DNA of 64,000 bases from Enterococcus sp. DIV0212c (lineage in GTDB: Bacteria; Bacillota; Bacilli; Lactobacillales; Enterococcaceae): positions 1 to 64,000 of the forward strand of contig NZ_JAFREN010000001.1 of NCBI RefSeq assembly GCF_017377505.1. The letters are read 5' to 3'. Below, one piece after another: positions 11,350 through 20,815 of this stretch; position 1 is the first letter of the stretch, and every line of letters begins with the position of its first letter. Below the pieces are notes generated by a model. The model was not told where the DNA came from and searched no databases. It worked only from the letters and a program-made list of their open reading frames with translations. The translations under genes and the position numbers were made by a program.

Positions 11350-11408
11350 TGCAACGCGTTGCACATACACGATAAGCGCTTACATCCAAATATCTTTTAC
11401 GCTATGAT
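11350..11408 (+). promoter_or_regulatory. Promoter, LacI-type operator and cre-like site of the beta-glucoside operon
   Basis: TTACAT (11380-11385), 17 nt, TATGAT (11403-11408) form a good sigma-A promoter. The -35 lies in ATAAGCGCTTACAT (11372-11385), a near match to the CcpA cre consensus. Upstream is TGCAACGCGTTGCA (11350-11363), a perfect 14-bp palindrome with a central CG, typical of LacI-family operators. Catabolite repression plus a specific LacI-type regulator is inferred. No LacI-family gene is in the window. Confidence 0.6.
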
Positions 11409-11444
11409 CAAGTTGTACAAAATTTATGGAAATGAGGAATGATT

Positions 11445-12899
11445 ATGCGTCATACAGACTTAGAGCTATTTCCCGAAGATTTTCTATGGGGAAGTGCCTC
11501 GGCTGCTTATCAAGTCGAAGGGGCTTATCGCACTTCTGGTAAAGGTGTTTCTGTTTGGGATACTTTTGTAAAAGAACCAGGTACAACTTTTAAAGCCACC
11601 AATGGCGATGTTGCTGTCGATCACTACCATCGTTTTAAAGAAGATGTTGCATTGATGGCCGAACAAGGCTTGAAAGCTTATCGATTTTCAATTGCTTGGT
11701 CTCGTATCTATCCAAATGGTAAAGGACAGCTTAATCAAGCAGGCTTAGATTTTTATAGTCAACTAATCGATGAATTATTGAAGCATAAGATTGAACCTAT
11801 TGTTACGATTTACCATTGGGATCTACCACAAGCTTTGCAAAATGAGTATGGGGGTTGGGAATCACGCAGAATCATTAAAGACTTTACCAACTATGCAACT
11901 GTATTATTTGATGCTTTTTCTGACAGAGTAAAGTATTGGGTCAGTTTGAATGAGCAAAATGTTTTTATTACTCACGGTTACCTGCTTGGTACTCATCCGC
12001 CAGCAGTTCGTGATATTAAACGGATGTTTGCAGCCAATCATATTGCTAATTTAGCCAACGCATCCGTGATCAAAGCATTTAGATCAGGTGGATATTCCGG
12101 TCAAATCGGTCCAAGTTTTAATTATGGTCCCACCTATGCTTTTGATAGTGATCCAATGAATGTCTTAGCTAAAATCGATACAGAAGAATTGATGGGCTTT
12201 TTCTGGCTGGATGTCTATGCAACAGGTAAATATCCACGAACCGTTATCAAACAATTAGAAAAACTCCACTTAGCTCCAACTATTACAAACGCCGATCAAA
12301 AATTATTGTCATTCGGCATACCAGATTTTATTGGTTTAAATTACTATCAAACAGCTACCGTAAAAGCTAGTACAACAGATTCTTTTACTGGGGAAATAAA
12401 GATGAACAACTCTGGCAAAAAAGGTTCCAGTAAAGAAATGGAAATTCCCAGAGTCAGCAAATTTGTTAAAAATCCATACCTTGAACAAACGAACTGGGAC
12501 TGGACGATCGATCCTGTAGGGATTCGAGTAGCTTTAAGAACGATCGAAAGTCGTTATCAATTGCCCGTATTAATCACAGAAAACGGTTTGGGTGAGTATG
12601 ATACTTTAGAAAACGGAAAAGTCCATGACCCTTACCGGATTGAATATCTTCAAAAACATTTACAAGAAATTCAAGAAGCCATTACAGACGGTGTTCAAGT
12701 ATTAGGCTATTGTACATGGAGTTTTACTGATTTACTCAGTTGGTTGAATGGGTATCAAAAACGATATGGTTTTGTTTATGTTGATCGTGATGAAATATCT
12801 GAACGAACATTAAACCGCTATAAAAAAGACAGTTTTTTCTGGTATCAAAAAGTGATTGAATCAAATGGCGCGTATTTAAACGAAAAGGGGACTAAATAA
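11445..12899 (+). CDS. GH1 6-phospho-beta-glucosidase
   Basis: This glycoside hydrolase family 1 TIM-barrel enzyme hydrolyses beta-glucosides, most likely the 6-phosphorylated products of the neighbouring PTS. The acid/base Glu is in SLNEQN (170) and the nucleophile in ITENGLGE (379). The C-terminal SWLNGYQKRYGFVYVD has the Ser/Lys/Tyr pattern associated with a 6-phosphate pocket. The start at 11445 is 7 nt after GAGG; an ATG 6 nt earlier abuts the ribosome binding site. The stop overlaps the IIC start (TAATG), so the two are translationally coupled. Confidence 0.93.
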   Translation: MRHTDLELFPEDFLWGSASAAYQVEGAYRTSGKGVSVWDTFVKEPGTTFKATNGDVAVDHYHRFKEDVALMAEQGLKAYRFSIAWSRIYPNGKGQLNQAGLDFYSQLIDELLKHKIEPIVTIYHWDLPQALQNEYGGWESRRIIKDFTNYATVLFDAFSDRVKYWVSLNEQNVFITHGYLLGTHPPAVRDIKRMFAANHIANLANASVIKAFRSGGYSGQIGPSFNYGPTYAFDSDPMNVLAKIDTEELMGFFWLDVYATGKYPRTVIKQLEKLHLAPTITNADQKLLSFGIPDFIGLNYYQTATVKASTTDSFTGEIKMNNSGKKGSSKEMEIPRVSKFVKNPYLEQTNWDWTIDPVGIRVALRTIESRYQLPVLITENGLGEYDTLENGKVHDPYRIEYLQKHLQEIQEAITDGVQVLGYCTWSFTDLLSWLNGYQKRYGFVYVDRDEISERTLNRYKKDSFFWYQKVIESNGAYLNEKGTK

Positions 12900-14242
12900 T
12901 GGAATCATTAGAAAAATTTCTGAATAAATTTATCGGCCCAATTGCCCAGAAAATGAATAATAGTAAATTTTTCAGTGCCTTATCTGAAGCTTTTATGCGA
13001 ACAACACCGATCACATTAGGTGTTGCCCTACTAATGATCATCGGCAACTTCCCGATACCTCAATGGATCGATTTTCTTGCAAGAACCGGCATGACTGCTC
13101 ATTTTAATGCCGCTTTAGGTGCAACGATCAGCTTACTTTCTGTTTACGTAACTTTTAACCTTGCCTATATTTATTCTAAAAAAGAAGGATATGATCCTCT
13201 ACCAGCTGGACTTTTGGCAATTGGTTCATTTTTCCTCCTAATGCCACAAATGATTCAAACATATACATTGGAAAAAACAGTCACAGAGTTTCCAGCTCAA
13301 TCAGTTGTTACAGCAAGTAATAATGTAGAAGCTTTTGCTAGTCAATATACCGGTGGAAGTGGCTTATTTGTTGCAATTATTGTCGGCTATTTTACTGCTG
13401 TTTTATATGTTTTTTTGATCAGAAAAAATTTAACTATAAAAATGCCCGACACGGTTCCAACGAATGTTTCAGAATCATTAAGTCCAGCTATTTTATCTGG
13501 AGTTATTTTAGCAATCTTTTTTATTGTTAGAGTACTTTTCTCATTCACACCTTTCGGTAATATTTTTGCGTTTATCACAACGTTGATCCAAGCACCATTA
13601 CAATCTTTAACTGGGTCCCCTATTGCAATCATTTTCATTTTTACTTTGGCAAATATGTTGTGGTTTTTTGGTATTCATCCAAACATGGTGTATGGTGTTG
13701 TGATGCCTGTACTAACAGCTAATATGCTAGCGAACATGACTGCTTACCAACAACATCAAGAATTGCCTTATCTTGCTATGGCAGTTGTTTCTTATGTTTG
13801 CGGCAATTCATTTGGCGGTCAAGGAAGCACGTATGGTTTAGTTATTTCTATGTTTACTGCAAAATCTGAACGGTATAAACAATTATTTAAATTAGCAGGT
13901 CCGCCGGTTATTTTCAACGTAAATGAACCGCTTATTTTCGGAATGCCGTTGATGTTGAATCCCTTTTTCTTTGTTCCGATGGTAGCTTCACCTTTGTTAA
14001 TGGGAGGAATCGCTTGGGGCATGTTATCGTTCCTTGATTTTTCTAAATATAATCCGTTGATTGCTCTACCTTGGACGACACCAGCACCAATTGCAATGGC
14101 TTTAAAAGGCGGCTTTAATTACTTATTGATCTTCATTGTTTTATTGATCGTTAATGTGTTAGTTTGGTATCCGTTCTTTAAAATGGCTGATAAAAAAGAA
14201 TATTTGTTGGAACAAGAACATTCAAAAACAGCAGAGGTTTGA
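12899..14242 (+). CDS. PTS system EIIC component, lactose/cellobiose family
   Basis: This 447-residue membrane permease of the CelB/LacE EIIC family carries 8-10 hydrophobic segments and the family hallmarks MRTTPITLGVALLMIIGNFP near 35 and NVNEPLIFGMPLMLNP near 340. It imports and, with EIIA and EIIB proteins encoded elsewhere, phosphorylates beta-glucosides such as cellobiose. It is coupled to the upstream GH1 gene by a one-base overlap. No EIIA or EIIB gene lies nearby, so it must share these. Confidence 0.92.
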   Translation: MESLEKFLNKFIGPIAQKMNNSKFFSALSEAFMRTTPITLGVALLMIIGNFPIPQWIDFLARTGMTAHFNAALGATISLLSVYVTFNLAYIYSKKEGYDPLPAGLLAIGSFFLLMPQMIQTYTLEKTVTEFPAQSVVTASNNVEAFASQYTGGSGLFVAIIVGYFTAVLYVFLIRKNLTIKMPDTVPTNVSESLSPAILSGVILAIFFIVRVLFSFTPFGNIFAFITTLIQAPLQSLTGSPIAIIFIFTLANMLWFFGIHPNMVYGVVMPVLTANMLANMTAYQQHQELPYLAMAVVSYVCGNSFGGQGSTYGLVISMFTAKSERYKQLFKLAGPPVIFNVNEPLIFGMPLMLNPFFFVPMVASPLLMGGIAWGMLSFLDFSKYNPLIALPWTTPAPIAMALKGGFNYLLIFIVLLIVNVLVWYPFFKMADKKEYLLEQEHSKTAEV

Positions 14243-14255
14243 TCCCCTGCTGTTT
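14226..14255 (+). terminator. Hairpin at the end of the PTS IIC gene
   Basis: AAACAGCAG and CTGCTGTTT form a 9-bp stem that overlaps the IIC stop codon. The T-run is short, and it faces the convergent ankyrin gene, so it may act in both directions. Confidence 0.5.
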
Positions 14256-14264
14256 GACTGATAT

Positions 14265-15062
14265 TTAGTAAGCACTAAGTATATTCAACATTTCTGAATA
14301 GCCTAGACTTCTAGCATAATCTTCGGCATTTCGCCCAGTATTATCTCTCAATGTTTTATCCGCACCGCCAACTAACAAAGTTTTGACGATTTGTTGATAG
14401 ATCGAAGAGCCATCTCTTAAAGCCACGGCTTCGATCAAAGCTGTATAACCATAATTATTCTGGTGATCGATATTTGCTCGTCCGTCTTTTAATAAAAGTT
14501 TGACGTTTTCAAGATGCCCTTTTTCAGCTGCTGGAATCAAGGCATTGCCACCGAAACGATTGAATTTTTGCTGATCGGGAACTTGTTTTTCCAACATATA
14601 AGTCAAAATTTCAGTTTTCCCTTGAGCTCCGGCATAAAGATAGGGACTATCGGAAATTTGGTCTTGCACGTTGATGTCAGCACCAACATCAATCAATAAT
14701 TTTGCAATTTCGATGAAGTTTTGATGTGTTGCAATCAAGAGCGGCGTTTCACCTTGAGCATTAACTTCATCGATTGCATAATTTTTATCTTGAAGTATTT
14801 TTTCTACTTTAGCTACATCATTCTCATTCACCGCTTGAAACAGAGAACCTGCTGGAAATACTAGGCTAGACGCCTCGGGCTTATTGGCTAGCTGCGAATC
14901 CTTTGATTCACTTGATTGGTTTACACTATTTTTTTCAGTTGTCATGAGCGTACTCTCCTTTACTGGTTGCTTCGTATTCATTTGTTTGATTTGGCAGGCT
15001 GAAAAAATAATTAAAAGTAAAAATATCGACGATACCTTTAGTATATTTTGTTTTTTAGTCAT
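14265..15062 (-). CDS. Ankyrin-repeat lipoprotein
   Basis: The protein has a lipoprotein signal (hydrophobic segment, lipobox FSAC near residue 23), a low-complexity Ser/Lys linker to about 65, then four to five ankyrin repeats. Examples are NAQGETPLLIATHQNFIEIA, GGNALIPAAEKGHLENVKLL and YGYTALIEAVALRDGSS. It should be anchored outside the membrane and act through protein binding; the partner is unknown. The start at 15062 follows AAAGGAGG. About 265 aa. Secreted ankyrin lipoproteins of this kind occur in several enterococci. Confidence 0.83.
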   Translation of the reverse strand: MTKKQNILKVSSIFLLLIIFSACQIKQMNTKQPVKESTLMTTEKNSVNQSSESKDSQLANKPEASSLVFPAGSLFQAVNENDVAKVEKILQDKNYAIDEVNAQGETPLLIATHQNFIEIAKLLIDVGADINVQDQISDSPYLYAGAQGKTEILTYMLEKQVPDQQKFNRFGGNALIPAAEKGHLENVKLLLKDGRANIDHQNNYGYTALIEAVALRDGSSIYQQIVKTLLVGGADKTLRDNTGRNAEDYARSLGYSEMLNILSAY

Positions 15063-15146
15063 GTTTAATCCTCCTTTAGCCACGTTCTAAATTCAGTATA
15101 AAACATAAATATAAACAAACTATAAATAAAGCAGGTTCAACTATAA

Positions 15147-15881
15147 TTATTTTTTGTTAAAACAAAAAGCGACTAAATATTCGATCAATGCAACCGTCGG
15201 TATTTGAGAAGACAAGTCAAAGTTATAAGGCAATCGTTGATTTTCAATATAGTAAGGAATATTGATCGTAGAAAGTTTGGCTAGAGAATTATTGTGAGTA
15301 TTTGTAATGCTGATGATCTGTTTATTGTTTGATTTTAAAAGTTGCACCATTTCAATGATTTCCGCAGTTTCTCCGGAACTTGAAAAAATAATAATGATAC
15401 TGTTATCCTCCTTCATTTGATTAGAAAGAAATGGGGCATAAGGTTCATTTGAATACATCGCCTTATAACCGATCGTATTAAATTTTCTAGCAGCATAATT
15501 GGCCATAATCCCTGATGAACCCATGCCAACACAATAAATAAAACTGGCGTTTTTTATTCGTTCACTCACTTTTTCTACTTGCTCAAGAACATTTTCTGAA
15601 AAAACTTGATCTACAAAAATTTCTTCAAGGGAAATCCTGTCACTCATCCCCTTACCAGCAAGTTTACTCACTTCATTTTTAACGTAGCGCTGAAAATCAT
15701 GGTAAGAATCAAAGCCGCATTTTCGCACAAATCGTGTTACAGTTGAGGGTGAGCAAGGAATCTGAGCGGCAATTTCTCTAGCAGAGAGGGTAAAAATAGT
15801 TTCTAAATTTCTAAAAATATAGTTTTGTAGTACTTCATCGGCATCAGATAAATGTTTGACTGCTGATATTTTTTCTAGCAT
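15147..15881 (-). CDS. MurR/RpiR family transcriptional regulator (SIS domain)
   Basis: The N-terminal helix-turn-helix (about 1-75, REIAAQIPCSPSTVTRFVRKCG) and C-terminal SIS sugar-phosphate-binding domain (about 100-230, YCVGMGSSGIMANYAARKF and IIFSSSGETAEIIEMV) are the standard RpiR architecture. Such proteins sense phosphosugars. It is divergent from a ROK kinase gene with a 112-nt shared promoter region, so that kinase is the probable target. Length 244, slightly short for the family but complete. Confidence 0.88.
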   Translation of the reverse strand: MLEKISAVKHLSDADEVLQNYIFRNLETIFTLSAREIAAQIPCSPSTVTRFVRKCGFDSYHDFQRYVKNEVSKLAGKGMSDRISLEEIFVDQVFSENVLEQVEKVSERIKNASFIYCVGMGSSGIMANYAARKFNTIGYKAMYSNEPYAPFLSNQMKEDNSIIIIFSSSGETAEIIEMVQLLKSNNKQIISITNTHNNSLAKLSTINIPYYIENQRLPYNFDLSSQIPTVALIEYLVAFCFNKK

Positions 15882-15993
15882 TGGCTTAACCTACTTATGT
15901 TAAAATTTATGTGTATATTATAGTGGAGCTATTTGTATAAGTAAAGTAAGCGAATTCAGTTTGTTTATTTAAAAATTTAGGAGGTAACGTCCA

Positions 15994-16893
15994 ATGAAAA
16001 AAATTCTCGTATTAGATATCGGCGGCACATTTATCAAATATGGATTGATTACTGAAGGAAAACTAGGGCTCGTTCAAAAACAAGCAACGCCTAAAACAAA
16101 CGATGCTTTTAAAAAATGTTTAACACAGTTATACAATGAATTTGTAGAAACTGTTGATGGGGTCTCTATTTCCATGCCAGGAATCATCAATGCGGATACT
16201 GGCTTCGCTGTCCATGGCGGCTCACTTGAGTTTATCAGGCAAATGAATATGCTTGAATTTTTCCAATCCATTTTTGACTGCCCTGTTGCTATAGATAATG
16301 ATGCTAGATGTGCTATTATCGGCGAGATGAATTTGGGTCAGTTACAAGGGGTAAAAGATGCTATTATGATCGTGCTCGGTACAGGCGTCGGTGGCGGTTT
16401 ACTTGTAAATGGTCAAATTGTTAGAGGAGCAAATCAATCCGCTGGTGAATTGTCATTCGTCCAAACGAATTCATCAATGGCTACGAGCGATTTTTTTGCT
16501 GTAAAAAATAGTGTCTACAGCCTCTTAAAACCTTTTGCTAAATCTCTCAACAAAAAAACGAGTGAAGTCAACGGTGAACTTTTTTTTGAAGCGGTAAAAA
16601 TGGGCAATCAGGTTGCACAAAGTATTTTACATACCTATTGCGATTCTTTGGCCCTTCAACTCTGGAATCTGCAAACAATTTTAGATCCAGAAAAAATTGT
16701 GATCGGTGGCGGCATCAGTAGTCAGACTATTTTACTTGATTATTTAAAACAAGATTTACAAAAAATCATAGATAGCTTAGCTATCAGTCCAGTTACTCAA
16801 ATTATTTCTCCTTCTGTTGTTTTAAGTTCATTAGGAAATGATGCAAGCTTGATAGGTGCTTATTTTAATTATGTACAAAGATATGATCGTTAA
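15994..16893 (+). CDS. ROK family sugar kinase (beta-glucoside kinase-like)
   Basis: The N-terminal ATP-binding DIGGTFIKYGL, the catalytic Asp in DNDARC near 103 and the GTGVGGG phosphate loop near 129 define a ROK kinase. The Cys-rich zinc motif of many ROK glucokinases is absent, as in the bacterial beta-glucoside kinases. With a GH1 gene and a PTS IIC gene nearby, phosphorylation of a glucoside or hexose is a reasonable guess, but glucokinase or N-acetylmannosamine kinase activity cannot be excluded. Strong AGGAGG at the start; 299 aa. Confidence 0.85.
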   Translation: MKKILVLDIGGTFIKYGLITEGKLGLVQKQATPKTNDAFKKCLTQLYNEFVETVDGVSISMPGIINADTGFAVHGGSLEFIRQMNMLEFFQSIFDCPVAIDNDARCAIIGEMNLGQLQGVKDAIMIVLGTGVGGGLLVNGQIVRGANQSAGELSFVQTNSSMATSDFFAVKNSVYSLLKPFAKSLNKKTSEVNGELFFEAVKMGNQVAQSILHTYCDSLALQLWNLQTILDPEKIVIGGGISSQTILLDYLKQDLQKIIDSLAISPVTQIISPSVVLSSLGNDASLIGAYFNYVQRYDR

Positions 16894-16907
16894 TTGTAAC
16901 AAAAAAT

Positions 16908-17080
16908 GTGTGTGGGACAAAAGTAAACAGCACTTTTGTTTCACACACTAACTACGAATAAATGGCGGAAACAGAAGCAACCTCTTCGGAAATAAGCTGA
17001 AATTCACAAAAATTTGAAGATCAATTTTCGTGAATTCCCTTCTTATTTCTCGGGTTTAAACACTTCTGTCCCGTCCTCAT
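16908..17080 (+). repeat. Two-hairpin repeat family, longest copy
   Basis: Hairpin 1 (16908-16948) pairs GTGTGTGGGACAAAAG with CTTTTGTTTCACACAC. It is followed by TACGAATAAATGGCGGAA and hairpin 2, which here has an extra internal palindrome (AATTCACAAAAATTTGAAG region, 16992-17037) before CTTATTTCTCGGGTTTAAAC and CTTCTGTCCCGTCCTC. It separates two convergent genes and probably terminates both. Confidence 0.7.
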
Positions 17081-17085
17081 TTTTT

Positions 17086-17958
17086 TTAGTCACTTGTTTG
17101 CTTAAAATACAACTCAATCTTTTGCGGGTCATCAAGTCCTGCTTTTAATAGAATAATTTTTGTCTGAGAGTTTTTGACTAACTCATCTTGATCATCATAC
17201 TCATTTTCCGAATCTAAGCTAATTGACCATTTCGCATTCTTCTCATCGTTTATGGCTAAAGCTGTTGTCCCAAATTGCACAGCTTGCTCAAATGGATATT
17301 CTTCTATCTCCCCATCCGTTCGGATAACAATACCTGTTGAACCTCTAGATGTTAGACTTGTTCTTCCATCTTTGGATTCCCAAACGCCGCCTGTCAAATT
17401 AGGTAAAACATAAGAATAGGATATCTTTCGACCACCATAAGTGCCAATATATTGATGCATTGCTTGATCTTTTGACCGATATGTCAAAACACAAGTCTCA
17501 TTCGTTACCCAGGTTAGTTGGTAGTCAGTGATTCCTTTAACAGGTAGTTTTTCTTTTAAACGAGCAAAAATCAGATAATAATTATTGAAATAGTACAATC
17601 CATGATCGTCACCTGTTTCCTTGATTAAAAAGACATGTTTGGCATCAGGTGAAAGACTTAAAATTGTTTGTTCTTTTGGCTTTACTAAACTAAATAGAGC
17701 ACTTACGGCTATGATTGCTACAATCTGAACGCCAATTATACGAATTTTTCTTTTTTTGTCCAGATCCATCAAAAACAACAGAGTCAAACCTAAAAACAAA
17801 AGACTACCTATTAGTGCAGCCAAAAGAAGCCAATCACTAATTAAATCGACGCCTCTTGAAGAAGCAAGCATAAATCCGCCCAAAAACATAAGACACAGAA
17901 TCATCAAAATCAAAAAAATGACTCCACTAACTTTTTTTACTATTTTTTTACTCTTCAT
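17086..17958 (-). CDS. Membrane-anchored protein of unknown function
   Basis: The 290-residue protein has three N-terminal hydrophobic segments (about 10-32, 42-62, 74-95), then an extracytoplasmic domain of beta-rich appearance with a short repeated look (ALFSLVKPKEQTILSLSPDA onward). I do not recognise a characterised family. Its ATG is inside the stop region of the upstream gene (11-nt overlap), so the two products are made together and probably work together. Confidence 0.6.
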   Translation of the reverse strand: MKSKKIVKKVSGVIFLILMILCLMFLGGFMLASSRGVDLISDWLLLAALIGSLLFLGLTLLFLMDLDKKRKIRIIGVQIVAIIAVSALFSLVKPKEQTILSLSPDAKHVFLIKETGDDHGLYYFNNYYLIFARLKEKLPVKGITDYQLTWVTNETCVLTYRSKDQAMHQYIGTYGGRKISYSYVLPNLTGGVWESKDGRTSLTSRGSTGIVIRTDGEIEEYPFEQAVQFGTTALAINDEKNAKWSISLDSENEYDDQDELVKNSQTKIILLKAGLDDPQKIELYFKQTSD

Positions 17959-18862
17959 CTGACTCTACCTCACGATCAAACACCCAATTTTCACCATTAT
18001 CTTTTGAAATAAATTTTCCTTTTACTAAACCACCTCTGTAATCACCGACTTCTCCTTGATTCAGTAAAAGTTCTAACTGATCCCCAGCTTTAGATGGCAT
18101 TTCAGCTACTAAAAAAATAGCTTTATACTTTTCTGGCACTTGAATCGTTGCAGTTTTCCAGCTAACTCCGCCATCTTTTGTGACTTGTAAATTAGGTGCT
18201 GCTCCGAAAGACAAAAAGCCTGTATTTTCATCAATAAAGCCACCATCTTGAACTAATGATGTTTGATTTGTACTTGCTGTTTCCTTCCAAGTTTTCCCGC
18301 CATCATGGGTCAAATACGCTATCGTTCCTTCTTGACGAGCAACTCGACCGCCAGAATAAATCACATAGCCAAAATCTTTGCTTAAAAAGTCGATCTTTCT
18401 AAAACGAATACCGGCATTTTCTTGAGAAATTTCATATTTTTGCCATGTTTTCCCTTGGTCTAATGTTTGCAGGAGCTTTAAACCTAAATTTTCATAGAGA
18501 AATGAAGTATTTTCTTTTGTTAAAAAATAGCTTTTCTCCATCAAGTTATTATCATAAGATGGCGTGTACTCACCAAATTGAATCTTTTCTAAGCTTTCAG
18601 GAACTTCCACCCAATGCTCACCTGAGTCATAGGTAACATATAACGTTTCACCTTTAACCAATACATCAGTTTGATTCTGAGTAGTTGTTTGAGGTGTTTT
18701 TTTTTGATCATTCTGATAGCTTTGCTCAGCTTCTTGCAATCCCTCGATTTTTTTATCATACGTTTCAACGCTTGTTGGACCTGTTGCGTAACGAAAAAAA
18801 GCTGCTAAGCTTATTAATACAACAACAATAATCAAAAAACGTACCCAATTTTCTTTTTTCAG
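17948..18862 (-). CDS. Membrane-anchored beta-propeller-like protein (YCF48/sialidase-like)
   Basis: One N-terminal hydrophobic anchor (FLIIVVVLISLAAFF) is followed by an exported domain with repeated Asp-box-like motifs such as YDSGEHWVEVPE, LDQGKTWQKYE, THDGGKTWKET, TKDGGVSWKT and SKDNGENWVF. These mark a sialidase/YCF48-type beta-propeller. The only well-placed start after AAAGGAG is a CTG at 18862 (8-nt spacing); the alternatives are a GTG inside the ribosome binding site and a TTG upstream of it, so the start is uncertain. Function unknown; it overlaps the next gene by 11 nt. Confidence 0.65.
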   Translation of the reverse strand: MKKENWVRFLIIVVVLISLAAFFRYATGPTSVETYDKKIEGLQEAEQSYQNDQKKTPQTTTQNQTDVLVKGETLYVTYDSGEHWVEVPESLEKIQFGEYTPSYDNNLMEKSYFLTKENTSFLYENLGLKLLQTLDQGKTWQKYEISQENAGIRFRKIDFLSKDFGYVIYSGGRVARQEGTIAYLTHDGGKTWKETASTNQTSLVQDGGFIDENTGFLSFGAAPNLQVTKDGGVSWKTATIQVPEKYKAIFLVAEMPSKAGDQLELLLNQGEVGDYRGGLVKGKFISKDNGENWVFDREVESDEE

Positions 18863-18946
18863 TTTACTCACTCCTTTAATCAAGTTTCCTATTTAAATTA
18901 TAGATGAATTTTTCTTTTATTGAAAGGGCTTTTTTCCTTATATAAA

Positions 18947-18992
18947 AAACAAGTGTCCAATAAACTATAGCAGTTTACTGAAAACTTGTTTT
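18947..18992 (-). terminator. Terminator of hisS-aspS
   Basis: On the minus strand AAAACAAGT and ACTTGTTTT enclose an inner stem AGTAAACTG/ATAGTTTA and are followed by TTTTTT. It begins just after the aspS stop. Confidence 0.7.
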
Positions 18993-19012
18993 TACTTTGA
19001 CTAAGTCAAATA

Positions 19013-20782
19013 TTATTCATCAATTGCTGTTACATCAATGTTTAATTCGAATAATTGTAACGGTGAAACCACGCTTGGAGCACTTGTCATCGGATCAGCA
19101 GCTTTTCCGTTTTTAGGGAAAGCAATCACTTCGCGAATATTATTTTCACCCGCTAATAGCATGACTAAACGGTCTAACCCTAAAGCAATTCCGCCGTGTG
19201 GAGGGAATCCGTAGTCTAAGGCATCCAATAAGAAACCAAACTGTTCTTGTGCTGATTCTTTTGTGAATCCTAGTGTTTCAAACATTTTTTCTTGTAAGTC
19301 GCGTTTGTGGATACGCGATGAACCGCCACCTAGCTCATAGCCATTCAAGACGATATCATACGCTTCAGCGTAGACTTTCGCAGGATCAGTAGAAAGCAAT
19401 TCAATATCTGATTCTTTAGGTTGTGTGAATGGATGATGGGCAGAAACATAACGACCTGCTTCTTCATCATATTCAAATAATGGCCAATCAACGACCCATA
19501 GGAAGTTAAATTTAGATTCATCGATCAAGCCTAATTCTTTCCCTAAGCGAGAACGAACAGCACCTAAAGCAACTGCAACGATTTCTGGTTTATCTGCACC
19601 AAACATCAAGATATCGCCAACTTCTGCATTTGTCGCTTTGATCAAGTCATCAGAAACGTCTGTTAAGAATTTTGCGATTGGACCTTTTAGCCCATCTTCT
19701 TCTACTTTTAACCAAGCTAATCCTTTGGCACCAAATTGACTTACATAAGTACCTAGGTTATCCATATCTTTTCTTGAATATTTATCTGCTGCACCTTTAG
19801 CATTCAACGCTTTCACATGCCCGCCATTTTCTAGAGCCATTTGGAAAACTTTGAAATCAACATCTTTGACCACATCTGCGATATCGATCAATTCCATATC
19901 GAAACGTGTGTCTGGTTTGTCACTTCCGTAACGTGCCATTGCTTCATCATAACTAATACGAGGAAACGGTAATGTGACTTCGATTCCTTTTGTTTCACGC
20001 ATCACTTTCGCTAACATTTCTTCAGTCATTGTTTGGATTTCTTCTGGAGATAAGAAGGTTGTTTCGATATCCACTTGGGTAAATTCTGGTTGACGGTCAC
20101 CACGTAAGTCTTCATCACGGAAACAACGAACGATTTGATAATAACGATCGAAACCAGCATTCATCAATAATTGTTTAAAAATTTGTGGTGATTGTGGTAA
20201 GGCATAAAAATGACCTGCATGTACACGTGAAGGTACTAAGTAATCACGAGCGCCTTCTGGTGTTGATTTACCAAAATAAGGTGTTTCGATATCAATAAAA
20301 TCAGTATCGTCTAAATAATGACGGATTGATTTTGTCACTTCATGACGTAATTTTAAGTTTGCGGTCATGTGTGGGCGACGTAAGTCTAAATAACGATATT
20401 TCATACGAATTTCATCGCCGACATTGTTTTCATCTTCGATTAAAAATGGTGGTGTTTTAGCTGTATTTAAAATTGTGATATCTGTTGCCATCACTTCAAA
20501 TTCACCAGTTTTCATTTTTGGGTTGATCGCTTCTTTATCACGGTAAGTCAATTCTCCAGTGATTTCAATTACGTATTCGCTACGGCATTTATCTGCAATT
20601 TCCCATGCGTCTTTTGAATGAGCTGGATTGAACACAACTTGTGCAATTCCTTCACGGTCACGTAGGTCGATAAAAATAACTCCGCCTAAGTCACGACGTT
20701 TTTGTACCCATCCTTTTAATGTAATAACCTGTCCTACTAAATCTGCTGAAACTTCTCCGCAGTATACTGTTCTTTTTGTCAT
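19013..20782 (-). CDS. aspS: Aspartyl-tRNA synthetase
   Basis: This class II synthetase charges tRNA-Asp. At 589 residues it has the bacterial layout: N-terminal OB-fold anticodon-binding domain (about 1-105, [20 protein letters not shown]), catalytic core with motif 2 ([18 protein letters not shown] near 220), an inserted GAD domain (about 300-420) and motif 3 ([12 protein letters not shown] near 530). It lies 33 nt downstream of hisS and shares the T-box leader. Confidence 0.97.
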   Translation of the reverse strand: MTKRTVYCGEVSADLVGQVITLKGWVQKRRDLGGVIFIDLRDREGIAQVVFNPAHSKDAWEIADKCRSEYVIEITGELTYRDKEAINPKMKTGEFEVMATDITILNTAKTPPFLIEDENNVGDEIRMKYRYLDLRRPHMTANLKLRHEVTKSIRHYLDDTDFIDIETPYFGKSTPEGARDYLVPSRVHAGHFYALPQSPQIFKQLLMNAGFDRYYQIVRCFRDEDLRGDRQPEFTQVDIETTFLSPEEIQTMTEEMLAKVMRETKGIEVTLPFPRISYDEAMARYGSDKPDTRFDMELIDIADVVKDVDFKVFQMALENGGHVKALNAKGAADKYSRKDMDNLGTYVSQFGAKGLAWLKVEEDGLKGPIAKFLTDVSDDLIKATNAEVGDILMFGADKPEIVAVALGAVRSRLGKELGLIDESKFNFLWVVDWPLFEYDEEAGRYVSAHHPFTQPKESDIELLSTDPAKVYAEAYDIVLNGYELGGGSSRIHKRDLQEKMFETLGFTKESAQEQFGFLLDALDYGFPPHGGIALGLDRLVMLLAGENNIREVIAFPKNGKAADPMTSAPSVVSPLQLFELNIDVTAIDE

Positions 20783-20815
20783 TGGTCTTTGCTCCTCTTC
20801 ATTTTTTACTATTTA

